A stretch of 64,000 bases of DNA from JACKII01 sp041687435. GTDB taxonomy: Bacteria; Pseudomonadota; Alphaproteobacteria; Bin95. The position numbers and the translations under genes are program-made. The stretch covers positions 124,001 to 188,000 of the forward strand of contig JAWLBX010000004.1 of the NCBI GenBank assembly GCA_041687435.1. Direction: 5' to 3'. Below are positions 26,044 to 34,207 of this stretch, one piece after another. The notes beneath the pieces are model-generated. The model had not been told where the DNA came from. It made no database searches and was given only the letters and a program-made list of their open reading frames with translations. Every line of letters starts with the position of its first letter. Position 1 is the first letter of the stretch.

Positions 26044-27524
26044 CGCTGATCAAGCCGACCCTGGACAAAGACCTGGACAAGATCGTCCATGTCGAGGCCG
26101 CGACGCGCACCCTTTCGACCGGCATGGCTGCGCATTTGATCGCCGTGCTGTTCCTCGGCGCGTCGGCTGTTCTGGCCGGCGTCTTTGCCGGTATTTCCCA
26201 GGACGCCGCACTGGTGATGTTTGCGGCGGTGCTGGGCGGTTATATGGCCCTGAATATCGGGGCCAACGATGTTGCCAACAATGTTGGCCCTGCCGTCGGT
26301 TCGCGGGCGATGACGATGGTGATGGCCCTGATCATTGCCGCGGTATTCGAGAGCGCCGGCGCCCTGCTGGCAGGCGGCGATGTGGTGTCCACCATTTCCA
26401 AGGGGATCATCGACCCCGCCCTGGTGCAGGATTCGCAAACCTTCATGTCTGCGATGATGGCCGCCCTGATCGCTTCGGCCATTTGGATCAATATCGCGAC
26501 CGTGCTGGGTGCGCCGGTTTCCACGACCCACGCGGTAGTGGGCGGTGTGATGGGTTCGGGTATCGCGGCGGTGGGTTTTCAACTGGTCAACTGGGTGACG
26601 ATGGGCCAGATTGCGGCCAGTTGGGTGATTTCGCCCTTGATGGGCGGTGTCATTGCCGCCGCTTTCCTGGCCTTCATCAAGCTGAACCTGATCTATCAGG
26701 ACGACAAGATCGCCGCGGCCCGCCGCTGGATCCCGTTGCTGATCGCCATCATGGCAGGCGCGTTTGCCTGCTATCTGTCGATCAAAGGGCTGAGCCGAAT
26801 CTGGAAGGCCGATGCCGTTTCCGTGATCCTGATCGGCTTGGCCGTTTTTGGTTTGGTCTGGGCGGTGACGCGGCCGCTGATTCGCCGCCAATCGGACGGG
26901 ATGGAGAACCGCAACCGGTCGCTGCGGCGGCTGTTTCGCCTGCCGTTGATCTGTTCGGCTGCCCTGCTGTCGTTCGCGCATGGCGCCAACGACGTTGCCA
27001 ACGCCATCGGCCCGCTGGCTGCAATCCTGCACAGTATCCAGCATGGCGATATCGCGATGAAGGCGGTGGTGCCGGGCTGGATCATGGTGATCGGCGCGTT
27101 CGGTATCAGCCTTGGCCTGTTCATCTATGGGCCGAAACTGGTGCGCATGGTCGGCAATCAGATTACCAAGATGAACCCGATGCGCGCCTATTGCGTTGCG
27201 CTGTCAGCGGCCATCACCGTGATCATCGCCTCGTGGCTCGGCCTCCCGGTCAGTTCCACCCATATCGCGGTCGGTGCCGTGTTCGGTGTTGGGTTTTTCC
27301 GTGAATATTTCACCCGTCACAGCAAGCGCCGCCGCGCTATGGTCGCTCAGGCGGGCGGCGATGACGACGATGGGGACAATGGCGTTTCGGTGATGGAAAT
27401 TCGCCACCGCAAGCTGGTGCGGCGGGCGCACTTCATGACCATTGTCGTGGCCTGGGTGGTGACGGTTCCCGCCGCTGCGGTTCTGGCGGCGGTTGTGTTC
27501 TACGGCCTGCAATGGATGCTTTAA
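26040..27524 (+). CDS. Inorganic phosphate transporter, Pit family
   Basis: 494-aa inner-membrane proton- or sodium-coupled phosphate symporter. The Pit signature occurs in both inverted halves: NIGANDVANNVGPAVGSR near residue 72 and FAHGANDVANAIGPLAAI near 315, each followed by PVSTTHAVVGGVMG or PVSSTHIAVGAVFG. A long N-terminal extension and a charged loop (GGDDDDGDN) before the final helix are as in larger bacterial Pit proteins. Unlike many Pit genes, it is coupled not to a DUF47/PhoU-like gene but to a Nudix hydrolase by a 4-bp overlap. Confidence 0.93.
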   Translation: MTLIKPTLDKDLDKIVHVEAATRTLSTGMAAHLIAVLFLGASAVLAGVFAGISQDAALVMFAAVLGGYMALNIGANDVANNVGPAVGSRAMTMVMALIIAAVFESAGALLAGGDVVSTISKGIIDPALVQDSQTFMSAMMAALIASAIWINIATVLGAPVSTTHAVVGGVMGSGIAAVGFQLVNWVTMGQIAASWVISPLMGGVIAAAFLAFIKLNLIYQDDKIAAARRWIPLLIAIMAGAFACYLSIKGLSRIWKADAVSVILIGLAVFGLVWAVTRPLIRRQSDGMENRNRSLRRLFRLPLICSAALLSFAHGANDVANAIGPLAAILHSIQHGDIAMKAVVPGWIMVIGAFGISLGLFIYGPKLVRMVGNQITKMNPMRAYCVALSAAITVIIASWLGLPVSSTHIAVGAVFGVGFFREYFTRHSKRRRAMVAQAGGDDDDGDNGVSVMEIRHRKLVRRAHFMTIVVAWVVTVPAAAVLAAVVFYGLQWML

Positions 27525-27528
27525 CGCC

Positions 27529-28719
27529 TCAGAGTCCGTAGCTCACCTTCGCCAGAATGTTGCGCTGCACCTCGCTGGAGCCGCCAAAGATCGTAGCGGC
27601 GCGGAAGCCGAAATAGCGGCCGGCTGAACTGGCCTCATCCGGTGTCGCAATCCCTGGTTCGTTCGTACCGCTGACCGCGGCTTCGAGCTGCTCGAACGGC
27701 AGGGCGTAGAGGCCTGCTGCATCTACGATCATCTCTGTCGCTTTCTGCGTTGCCTCGCTGCCACGCAGCTTGATGATGGAGGCAGAGGCGCCGGGGTTCT
27801 GGCCGGTGGTGAGCGACGAGAGCATGCGCAATTCCGACATGCTCACCGCCTCCGCTTCCACTTCCAACTCGGCCAGGCGTTTGGCGAAGGCCGGGTCGTC
27901 GAGGCAGCCATTCCGGTGCGCCAGCTTGCGCAGCCGGGCCAGGTTCACGTTGATGCGCCCGGTGTAGAAATTGCCGCCACGCTCGAATTCCAAAAGGTAT
28001 TTGGCGACGGTCCAGCCGTCGTTTTCCTCGCCGACGCGGTTCGCCTGCGGCACGCGCACGTCCGTAAAGAATACTTGGTTCACCTCATGATGCCCGCCAA
28101 GGGTGATGAGCGGGCGGATTTCGATGCCGGGCGAATCCATTGGGATCAGCAAGAAGCTAATGCCCTGCTGCGGCTTGCCTTCGGTCGAGGTTCGGACCAG
28201 GGCAAACATCCAATCGGCGAAATGGGCGTGCGTGGTCCAGATTTTCGAGCCATTGACAATATAGTCGTCACCGTCGGCTACCGCCCGGGTTTTGAGCGAG
28301 GCGAGGTCGGAGCCGCTGCCCGGCTCGCTATAGCCCTGGCACCAATAATTGTCCGTCGCCAGGATGCGCGGCAGGAAGTGCGCCTTCTGTTCCGGCGTGC
28401 CATAGCGCATGATGACCGGCCCGACCATGCGCAGGCCGAGCGGTATCACCGGCGGCGCACCGGCCTCCGCCGTTTCGGTCTCGAAGATAAACTTTTGGCT
28501 GACGGTCCAGCCAGGGCCGCCGTGTTCTTCCGGCCAGTTCGGCGCGATCCAGCCTTTTTTGTAGAGGATTTTCTGCCAGCGCACGGCATCGTCCCGGTCC
28601 GGAAAGATCAGCGAGCCGTTCTGCCAGCGCTCGCGGATGTCATCTGGCAGTTCGGTGGCCAGAAATGCGCGGACTTCGTCGCGGAACGCGCGTTCGGCGT
28701 CGGTGAAGGCCAATTGCAT
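27529..28719 (-). CDS. Acyl-CoA dehydrogenase
   Basis: 396-aa FAD enzyme introducing an alpha-beta double bond into an acyl-CoA. N-terminal helical domain (AFTDAERAFRDEVRAFL), middle beta domain with QGYSEPGSGSDLASLKTRA and VNGSKIWTTHAHFADWM, and C-terminal ATIFGGSSEVQRNILAK. It resembles the large-subunit type of pimeloyl-CoA or other bacterial ACADs, which often pair with a second ACAD; no partner is adjacent. It converges with the Pit gene (4 bp apart) and diverges from the serine hydrolase across a 25-bp palindrome. The substrate is unknown. Confidence 0.9.
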   Translation of the reverse strand: MQLAFTDAERAFRDEVRAFLATELPDDIRERWQNGSLIFPDRDDAVRWQKILYKKGWIAPNWPEEHGGPGWTVSQKFIFETETAEAGAPPVIPLGLRMVGPVIMRYGTPEQKAHFLPRILATDNYWCQGYSEPGSGSDLASLKTRAVADGDDYIVNGSKIWTTHAHFADWMFALVRTSTEGKPQQGISFLLIPMDSPGIEIRPLITLGGHHEVNQVFFTDVRVPQANRVGEENDGWTVAKYLLEFERGGNFYTGRINVNLARLRKLAHRNGCLDDPAFAKRLAELEVEAEAVSMSELRMLSSLTTGQNPGASASIIKLRGSEATQKATEMIVDAAGLYALPFEQLEAAVSGTNEPGIATPDEASSAGRYFGFRAATIFGGSSEVQRNILAKVSYGL

Positions 28720-28766
28720 GGTGCGGATTCCTCCAGGTGTTATTCCTTTCGGATCAGCATAGCAGC

Positions 28767-28791
28767 AACATCCCTGCCGGGTAGAGATGTT
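28767..28791. promoter_or_regulatory. 25-bp palindrome between acyl-CoA dehydrogenase and serine hydrolase
   Basis: Interrupted dyad with outer arms AACATC (28767-28772) and GATGTT (28786-28791). Ten of twelve base pairs around a central G are symmetric. It lies 48 bp upstream of the dehydrogenase start and about 107 bp upstream of the hydrolase, as expected for a shared operator of a dimeric TetR-like or similar repressor. No regulator gene is adjacent. Confidence 0.6.
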
Positions 28792-28897
28792 CGGCGCGCC
28801 GACACCCGGCCGGGGGCGGCATCTGAACAGGCTTGATCTGACGCGTTAAACCGGGTCTCGTTGTGGCAACTCCGATCCGGGCAGGAAACGTTTTCGC

Positions 28898-30058
28898 ATG
28901 TCTGACAACCCTACCATCAACGCCATGTTCGAGACCGCAACCAATGCCGGCAAGGTCGCCGGCGTTGTGGCAATGGCTGCAAAGGCCGATGGCACCGTTC
29001 TTTATTCCGGCGCGCATGGCCGCCGGCGCATCGATGCCGACCAGCCGATGACGGAGGATACCGTGTTCTGGCTCGCCTCCATGACAAAGGCGATCACCTG
29101 TGTCGGCATGTTGCAACTGATCGAGCAGGGTAGGGCCGCGATGGACCAGCCAGCGGCGGAATTGCTGCCGGCGCTCGCGAATCCGCAGGTGCTGACCGGC
29201 TTTGGCGCAGACGGGCAGCCGCAGCTTCGTCCGGCGAAGCGGCCGATCACCATCCGCCACCTGCTGACCCATACTTGCGGCATGAACATCTTCATGTGGG
29301 ACGAGGCGATGACTCGCTTCATGGAGGCCACCGGCGTTTCACGCGATATCGACCCGAATAACCCAAAGCTGAGCCTGCCACTGATGTTCGATCCGGGTGA
29401 GCGCTGGCAATATTCCTCCGGCATCGATTGGGCCGGCACAGTTATGGAGGCGATTACTGGCAAGAAACTGGGTGTCTATCTGAAAGAGGCGATTTTTGAC
29501 CCGCTGGGCATGGACAGCACTGGTTTTGCCCGCACGGACTCCATGTACGCGCGCATGGCCCACCTGCACCACCGGCAGGCGGACGGCACGCTTGCGGCGC
29601 AGGACCTGGGCCCGAACAAGCCGCCCAGGATCGAGCGCGGCGGCGGCGGCCTGTATTCGACCGCGGGCGACTATATGACATTCATGCTGGAATTGCTGCG
29701 CGGCGGCGGCCGGCTGCTGAAGCCGGAAACGATGCCGCTGGTGACCCAGAACCAAATGGGTGACCTGCGCGTTGCGCCACTGCGCACCACCAACCCGGCG
29801 CTTTCCTACGATGCCGAATTCTTTCCGGGCTTGCCGAAGGCCTGGAGCGCGGCCTTCATGATGAACCTGGATGACGCGCCCACCGGTCGCAGCGCCGGCT
29901 CGCTTGCCTGGGCGGGCCTCACCAACTGCTATCAGTGGATAGACCCCAAGCAGGGCGTGGCCGGCATGGTGTTGAGCCAGTCTCACCCGTTCGTAGACCC
30001 CATTGTGCTCGACCTGCTCTATGGGCTGGAACGGCATGTTTATGAAATGATTGGCTGA
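28898..30058 (+). CDS. Serine hydrolase of the beta-lactamase/class C family (esterase-like)
   Basis: 386-aa protein with the three active-site elements of penicillin-binding-like enzymes: S61-M-T-K64, Y172-S-S174, and W338-A-G340 in place of KTG. There is no signal peptide, so a cytoplasmic family VIII-type esterase is more likely than a true beta-lactamase. LLTHTCGMN and YSTAGDYMTFM are typical. It is followed after 15 bp by an aldo/keto reductase and then by a second one, suggesting a small ester or lactone catabolic unit. The substrate is unknown. Confidence 0.85.
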   Translation: MSDNPTINAMFETATNAGKVAGVVAMAAKADGTVLYSGAHGRRRIDADQPMTEDTVFWLASMTKAITCVGMLQLIEQGRAAMDQPAAELLPALANPQVLTGFGADGQPQLRPAKRPITIRHLLTHTCGMNIFMWDEAMTRFMEATGVSRDIDPNNPKLSLPLMFDPGERWQYSSGIDWAGTVMEAITGKKLGVYLKEAIFDPLGMDSTGFARTDSMYARMAHLHHRQADGTLAAQDLGPNKPPRIERGGGGLYSTAGDYMTFMLELLRGGGRLLKPETMPLVTQNQMGDLRVAPLRTTNPALSYDAEFFPGLPKAWSAAFMMNLDDAPTGRSAGSLAWAGLTNCYQWIDPKQGVAGMVLSQSHPFVDPIVLDLLYGLERHVYEMIG

Positions 30059-30073
30059 AGGACCTTTCGACCA

Positions 30074-31018
30074 ATGGAATTCCGCAATCTCGGCAAATCC
30101 GGCCTCCGCGTTTCGACAGTCGGCCTTGGCTGCAACAATTTCGGCGGAAGGCTGGAGGTGGAGCAGACCCGCAAGGTCGTCCACGCTGCACTGGATGCTG
30201 GCATCACCCTGTTCGACACGGCGGACCGCTACGGCAATTTCGGCGGGTCGGAAACGCAACTCGGCCAGATATTGGGCGCGCGGCGCAAGGATATCGTGCT
30301 GGCCACCAAGTTCGGCGGTGCGATGTCTGCCGATGGTCCGCGCAAGGGGGCCTCACGCCAATGGATCATGCAGGCGGTCGAAGATTCTCTGCGCCGGCTG
30401 CAAACCGACTGGATCGACCTATACCAGCTGCATTTCCCCGACGCGGACACGCCGATTGACGAGACGCTGCGTGCCCTGGATGACCTCGTGACGGCCGGGA
30501 AGGTGCGCTATGTTGGCTGCTCCAACCTGCGGCCATGGGAGATGGTGGAGGCCAGCTTCACCGCCGAAATCCTAAAGACCGGCGCTTTCGTCTCCGCGCA
30601 GGAGGAATACAGCATCCTGCGGCGCGGGATTGAGCGGGACCTGCTGCCGGTCGCACGGCGGTATGGCTATGGCCTGTTGCCCTATTACCCGCTGGCAAAT
30701 GGCCTGCTGACCGGCAAATACACCCGCGATACCATGCCGGAAGGCGCCCGCCTGACCGTGAACCCGGCTTATGGCGACCATGCCTATATCAACGACGCCA
30801 ATTGGAACCGGGTTGAGAAGCTGACGGCCTTCTGCCAGGAGAGCGGGCACTCGCTGCTGGAATTGGCCTTTTGCTGGCTGCTGGCTGAGCCGCTGACCGC
30901 CAGCGTGATCGCCGGCGCGACCAAGCCGGAACAGATCGATGCGAATGTTGCCGCTGCCGGCTGGGTGCTGACGGCGGACGATCTTGCCGCCGTCCGTGCC
31001 ATTGTTGAACAGGGCTGA
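30074..31018 (+). CDS. Aldo/keto reductase (copy 1)
   Basis: 314-aa NAD(P)H-dependent oxidoreductase with a TIM barrel. The catalytic tetrad is visible as D and Y in DTADRYG, K in LATKFGG and H in YQLHFPD. The cofactor end is SVIAGATKPEQID. It is 15 bp after the serine hydrolase and roughly two-thirds identical by eye to the next gene, so the pair arose by local duplication. It acts on aldehydes, ketones or sugars; the substrate is not readable. Confidence 0.9.
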   Translation: MEFRNLGKSGLRVSTVGLGCNNFGGRLEVEQTRKVVHAALDAGITLFDTADRYGNFGGSETQLGQILGARRKDIVLATKFGGAMSADGPRKGASRQWIMQAVEDSLRRLQTDWIDLYQLHFPDADTPIDETLRALDDLVTAGKVRYVGCSNLRPWEMVEASFTAEILKTGAFVSAQEEYSILRRGIERDLLPVARRYGYGLLPYYPLANGLLTGKYTRDTMPEGARLTVNPAYGDHAYINDANWNRVEKLTAFCQESGHSLLELAFCWLLAEPLTASVIAGATKPEQIDANVAAAGWVLTADDLAAVRAIVEQG

Positions 31019-31129
31019 GCCGATATTCAGGGCAACCGCCAGGCAAGCGGTTCGGCACTCGCCAAGCTTTCACGGCGGTGTTAGCGTGCCGCCGCTCCAT
31101 CGGTTTATGAATAGAGGATCAGACAGGGA

Positions 31130-32071
31130 ATGGAATTTCGCAATCTCGGCCGCTCCGGCCTGCGCGTCTCGGCCGTGGGCCTGGGCTGCAACAATTTTGG
31201 CATGAAGCTGGACGAGGCCGGCACTAAAGCTGTCGTCCATGCGGCCATCGACGCGGGTATCACATTGCTGGATACGGCGGATATGTACGGCGGGCGCGGC
31301 GGCTCCGAAACCCATATGGGCGCGGTGCTGGGCAACAAGCGCAAGGATATCGTGCTGGCCACCAAGTTCGGCTGGGAAATGGACGACGATGGCAAAAAGG
31401 GCGGCGGCTCGCGGAAGTGGATCATGGAGGCGGTGGAGGATTCGCTGCGGCGGCTCAAGACCGACTGGATCGACCTGTATCAACTGCACAAGCCCGACCC
31501 ACTGACCCCGATCGACGAGACGCTGCGGGCGCTGGACGATCTCGTGCGGGACGGCAAGGTGCGCTATGTTGGCTGCTCCAACCTGCCGGCCTGGCAGATG
31601 GTGGAGGCGCATTTCGCGGCGGAACTGGCCAATGTCGGCGGCTTCGTCTCGGCGCAGGAAGAGTACAACATGCTCAACCGCGCCATCGAACAAGATGTGC
31701 TTCCGGTCGCGCGCAAGTACGGTTTTGGCCTGCTGCCCTACTTCCCGCTGGCGAGCGGCCTGCTGACCGGCAAATACAAGCGTGAAGCGATGCCGGAAGG
31801 CGCGCGGCTGACCGATAATCCGCAATTCGCAGGCCGGCAGTATGTCAGCGATGCCAACTGGGCCAGGGTGGAGAAGCTGGCCGCCTTCGCCGACGAACGC
31901 GGCCATAGCCTGCTGGAACTGGCGTTCGCCTGGCTGCTGGCCGAACCGGCAACGTCCAGCGTCATCGCTGGCGCAACTCGGCCAGACCAAGTGGCGGGCA
32001 ATGTAGCCGCTGCCGGCTGGAAATTGACAGCTGATGAGAAAGCGGCGGTCGACGGGATCGTCGGCGGCTAA
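31130..32071 (+). CDS. Aldo/keto reductase (copy 2)
   Basis: 313-aa paralogue of the preceding gene with the same tetrad (DTADMYG, LATKFGW, YQLHKPD) and VIAGATRPDQV near the C-terminus. Differences concentrate in the loop after LATKFG and around PEGARL, positions that shape substrate choice in this family, so the copies may be diverging in specificity. A 111-bp gap separates the two, and a strong terminator follows. Confidence 0.9.
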   Translation: MEFRNLGRSGLRVSAVGLGCNNFGMKLDEAGTKAVVHAAIDAGITLLDTADMYGGRGGSETHMGAVLGNKRKDIVLATKFGWEMDDDGKKGGGSRKWIMEAVEDSLRRLKTDWIDLYQLHKPDPLTPIDETLRALDDLVRDGKVRYVGCSNLPAWQMVEAHFAAELANVGGFVSAQEEYNMLNRAIEQDVLPVARKYGFGLLPYFPLASGLLTGKYKREAMPEGARLTDNPQFAGRQYVSDANWARVEKLAAFADERGHSLLELAFAWLLAEPATSSVIAGATRPDQVAGNVAAAGWKLTADEKAAVDGIVGG

Positions 32072-32101
32072 TACCTTCCGAATACTATTGCCGGAGTCGT
32101 A

Positions 32102-32138
32102 AACCGAGCGTCATTGCGATGACGCTCGGTTTTGTTTT
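32102..32138 (+). terminator. Rho-independent terminator
   Basis: A perfect 13-bp stem (32102-32114 with 32119-32131), TGCG loop and a following TTTTGTTTT tract, 31 bp past the second aldo/keto reductase. The opposing LysM/M23 gene ends 43 bp away, so the hairpin also separates convergent transcripts. Confidence 0.9.
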
Positions 32139-32180
32139 GCGCGACTGCAGTTTCCGTTCGGCTGGAATTTCTGCCGGCAG

Positions 32181-33341
32181 TCAGCGCACCATCTTTTTAG
32201 GATCGACCGCACGGTCGTGCTGGCGCAGTTCGAAATGAAGCTGCGGTTCTGAGACGGAGCCCGTATCGCCGATGGTGCCGACAGTCTGACCCTGGCTCAC
32301 CGTGTCGCCGCGTTTGACGGTCATGGTGTCGGCGTGGGCATAGGCGCTGGTCCAGCCGTCCGCATGTCTGATCAAAATCAGATTGCCGAACCCGGGCAGC
32401 CCATCCCCGGCATAGGCAACGGTTCCGTCCGCAGTGGCGCGGATCGGCGTGCCGCGTGGCGCTGAGATGTTGATGCCATCATTATGCATGCCGCCCGATT
32501 TGGGGCCGAAGTCCGAGAGAATCTTGCCCTCGGCCGGCAACAGGAAGGCGGGCGTGGACGGCGGCGCGGATGGCGCAGCCTTTGCCGTTTGTTGTGGAGC
32601 CGGCTTTGCGGCGGATTTTGTTGCGGGCTCCGTCGGGCGTTGGCGGGGCTGCGGGTTGGCACTGGCTACGGACGCCGGTTGCTCCGGGACCGGAGGATGC
32701 TCCGGCGCGGTTGGAATCGCTTTTGGCTCCGCCTTGCCTATCGCAGGCGCCGGCGGGTTCGCTGGAGACGCGGGCGCCGATGCTGCGGGCGTGCCAATCG
32801 TCACCGAGGGCGTGCGGACGAGGGGGGGAGCTGTGCGCTCCGGTAAGGCGGCTGCGGGTCCGGTTTGCGGCTGAACCGCAGCGGGCGCTCGTACAATCTG
32901 GGTGCCCGAATTGGGGATCGCGAGTTGGGTCGCCGGCAACAGGCGGTCCGGGTTGGTCAGTTCGTTGGCGGCGATCAGGTCACTGGTGGAAACGCCTGTC
33001 CTGCGGCTCACATCCATCAGGGTATCGCCGGGCTGCACCTCGTACACATATTCATCGGGAAGAATGAGGATGGAGCCGGCCAGGATCCGGTCGCTGGTCA
33101 AGCCGTTCACCCGCTTCAGATTGGCGACGGTCACATTCTTGTCGCGTGCGATGCTCAGCAGGGTGTCGCCGCGGCAGACTATCACGCGGCCATGCCCGGC
33201 CTGATCGCGGTCGCAAGCCTGCGCAACCGTTGCCGGCCGGCTCGATGCCTCTTTCGAGGCAACCCGAACGCCGCCGCAACCGACCAGAGCCATGGACAGC
33301 ATCATCGTCAAGGCCACGCCGCCAAACTTAAGCGTCAGCAT
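32181..33341 (-). CDS. LysM/M23-domain murein lipoprotein (NlpD-like)
   Basis: 386-aa envelope lipoprotein (lipobox LVGC near residue 22). Two LysM repeats (VCRGDTLLSIARDKNVTVANL and YEVQPGDTLMDVSRRTGV, about residues 55-140) bind peptidoglycan. A Pro/Ala-rich linker (about 150-260) leads to a C-terminal M23/LytM domain with HNDGINISAPRGTPI, YAHAD and LHFELRQ, which keeps the metal-ligand pattern. It likely trims or helps activate trimming of septal murein. ATG 33341 is used (TTG one codon earlier). Position downstream of surE is typical for nlpD-type genes. Confidence 0.9.
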   Translation of the reverse strand: MLTLKFGGVALTMMLSMALVGCGGVRVASKEASSRPATVAQACDRDQAGHGRVIVCRGDTLLSIARDKNVTVANLKRVNGLTSDRILAGSILILPDEYVYEVQPGDTLMDVSRRTGVSTSDLIAANELTNPDRLLPATQLAIPNSGTQIVRAPAAVQPQTGPAAALPERTAPPLVRTPSVTIGTPAASAPASPANPPAPAIGKAEPKAIPTAPEHPPVPEQPASVASANPQPRQRPTEPATKSAAKPAPQQTAKAAPSAPPSTPAFLLPAEGKILSDFGPKSGGMHNDGINISAPRGTPIRATADGTVAYAGDGLPGFGNLILIRHADGWTSAYAHADTMTVKRGDTVSQGQTVGTIGDTGSVSEPQLHFELRQHDRAVDPKKMVR

Positions 33342-33433
33342 CAAATCGGTCGCCTTTCAGGGCAACATTTTGCCAGAAATTCCATTCTACCCACATACAA
33401 TGATTCGCCGGCCGACAACAGCAGCGGCCAACC

Positions 33434-34207
33434 TCATGTGGGCCAGAGGCTGGCGAGTTCGCCCATGGTTTCGCGGCAGGTCAGATCTGCCGTCAGCGGC
33501 GTCACCGTAATCCAGCCTTCCTCGATCAAGTCCTCATCCGTGCCGGGCGAGTGGTAGGCCTGCTCCCGTTCGGTTGAGACCCAGACATAGGGGTTGCCGC
33601 GCGGATCAATGCCTTCCTGCAACCGCCCGCCGGGCTTGCGCCCGCCCTGGGGCACCAATTGAACGCCGCGCACATCGTGCGGCTCCACATCCGGAAAATT
33701 GACATTGACGGTCACGTTGTGCCGCCAGTTTGCCGTCAGCACGTGTCGCAGTAGCGGCACCAGATGCGCCTCTGCGGTCGCCCAGCGGGCCGGGCCGAGC
33801 GGGGTCTTGTTCAGAGAAAAAGCTATGGAACGCACGCCGCAAAGCGCTGCCTCCATCGCGGCCCCGACCGTGCCGGAATATAGCACGTCGCCGCCGATAT
33901 TGCCGCCACGGTTGATGCCGGAGAGCACCAGATCCGGCGGCTCTGGCATGATGTGGCGCAGGGCGAGCAGCACGGCATCGGTCGGAGTGCCGGCAACTGC
34001 CTTGCGCTGATCGCCCAGGTCATGCACCCGAAGCGGCGAGTGGATGGTCAGGGCATGGCTGGTGGCGCTTTGCTCATAACGCGGCGCCACGATCCAAACG
34101 TCTTTCACCAGCGGCGTGATCAGCTTTTCAAGAAGTGTGATGCCCGGCGCTTCAATCCCATCGTCATTGGTCAGCAGGACGCGCGCCTGCGAGAGATCAA
34201 ACGCCAC
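33434..34207 (-). CDS. surE: 5'/3'-nucleotidase SurE
   Basis: 257-aa metal-dependent nucleotidase important in stationary phase. The acid metal site NDDGIEAPG near residue 14, SGTPTDAV-like AGTPTDAVLLAL, LVLSGINRGGNIGGDVLYSGTVGAAMEA, and NVNFP are family motifs. The start is GTG 34207, overlapping the end of serS by 11 bp. Length matches the family (about 250). Confidence 0.95.
   Translation of the reverse strand: MAFDLSQARVLLTNDDGIEAPGITLLEKLITPLVKDVWIVAPRYEQSATSHALTIHSPLRVHDLGDQRKAVAGTPTDAVLLALRHIMPEPPDLVLSGINRGGNIGGDVLYSGTVGAAMEAALCGVRSIAFSLNKTPLGPARWATAEAHLVPLLRHVLTANWRHNVTVNVNFPDVEPHDVRGVQLVPQGGRKPGGRLQEGIDPRGNPYVWVSTEREQAYHSPGTDEDLIEEGWITVTPLTADLTCRETMGELASLWPT

Noticed and set aside
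28898..30058. Resistance beta-lactamase
   Set aside because: Has SxxK and YSS but no signal peptide and WAG instead of KTG; fits cytoplasmic family VIII esterases better.
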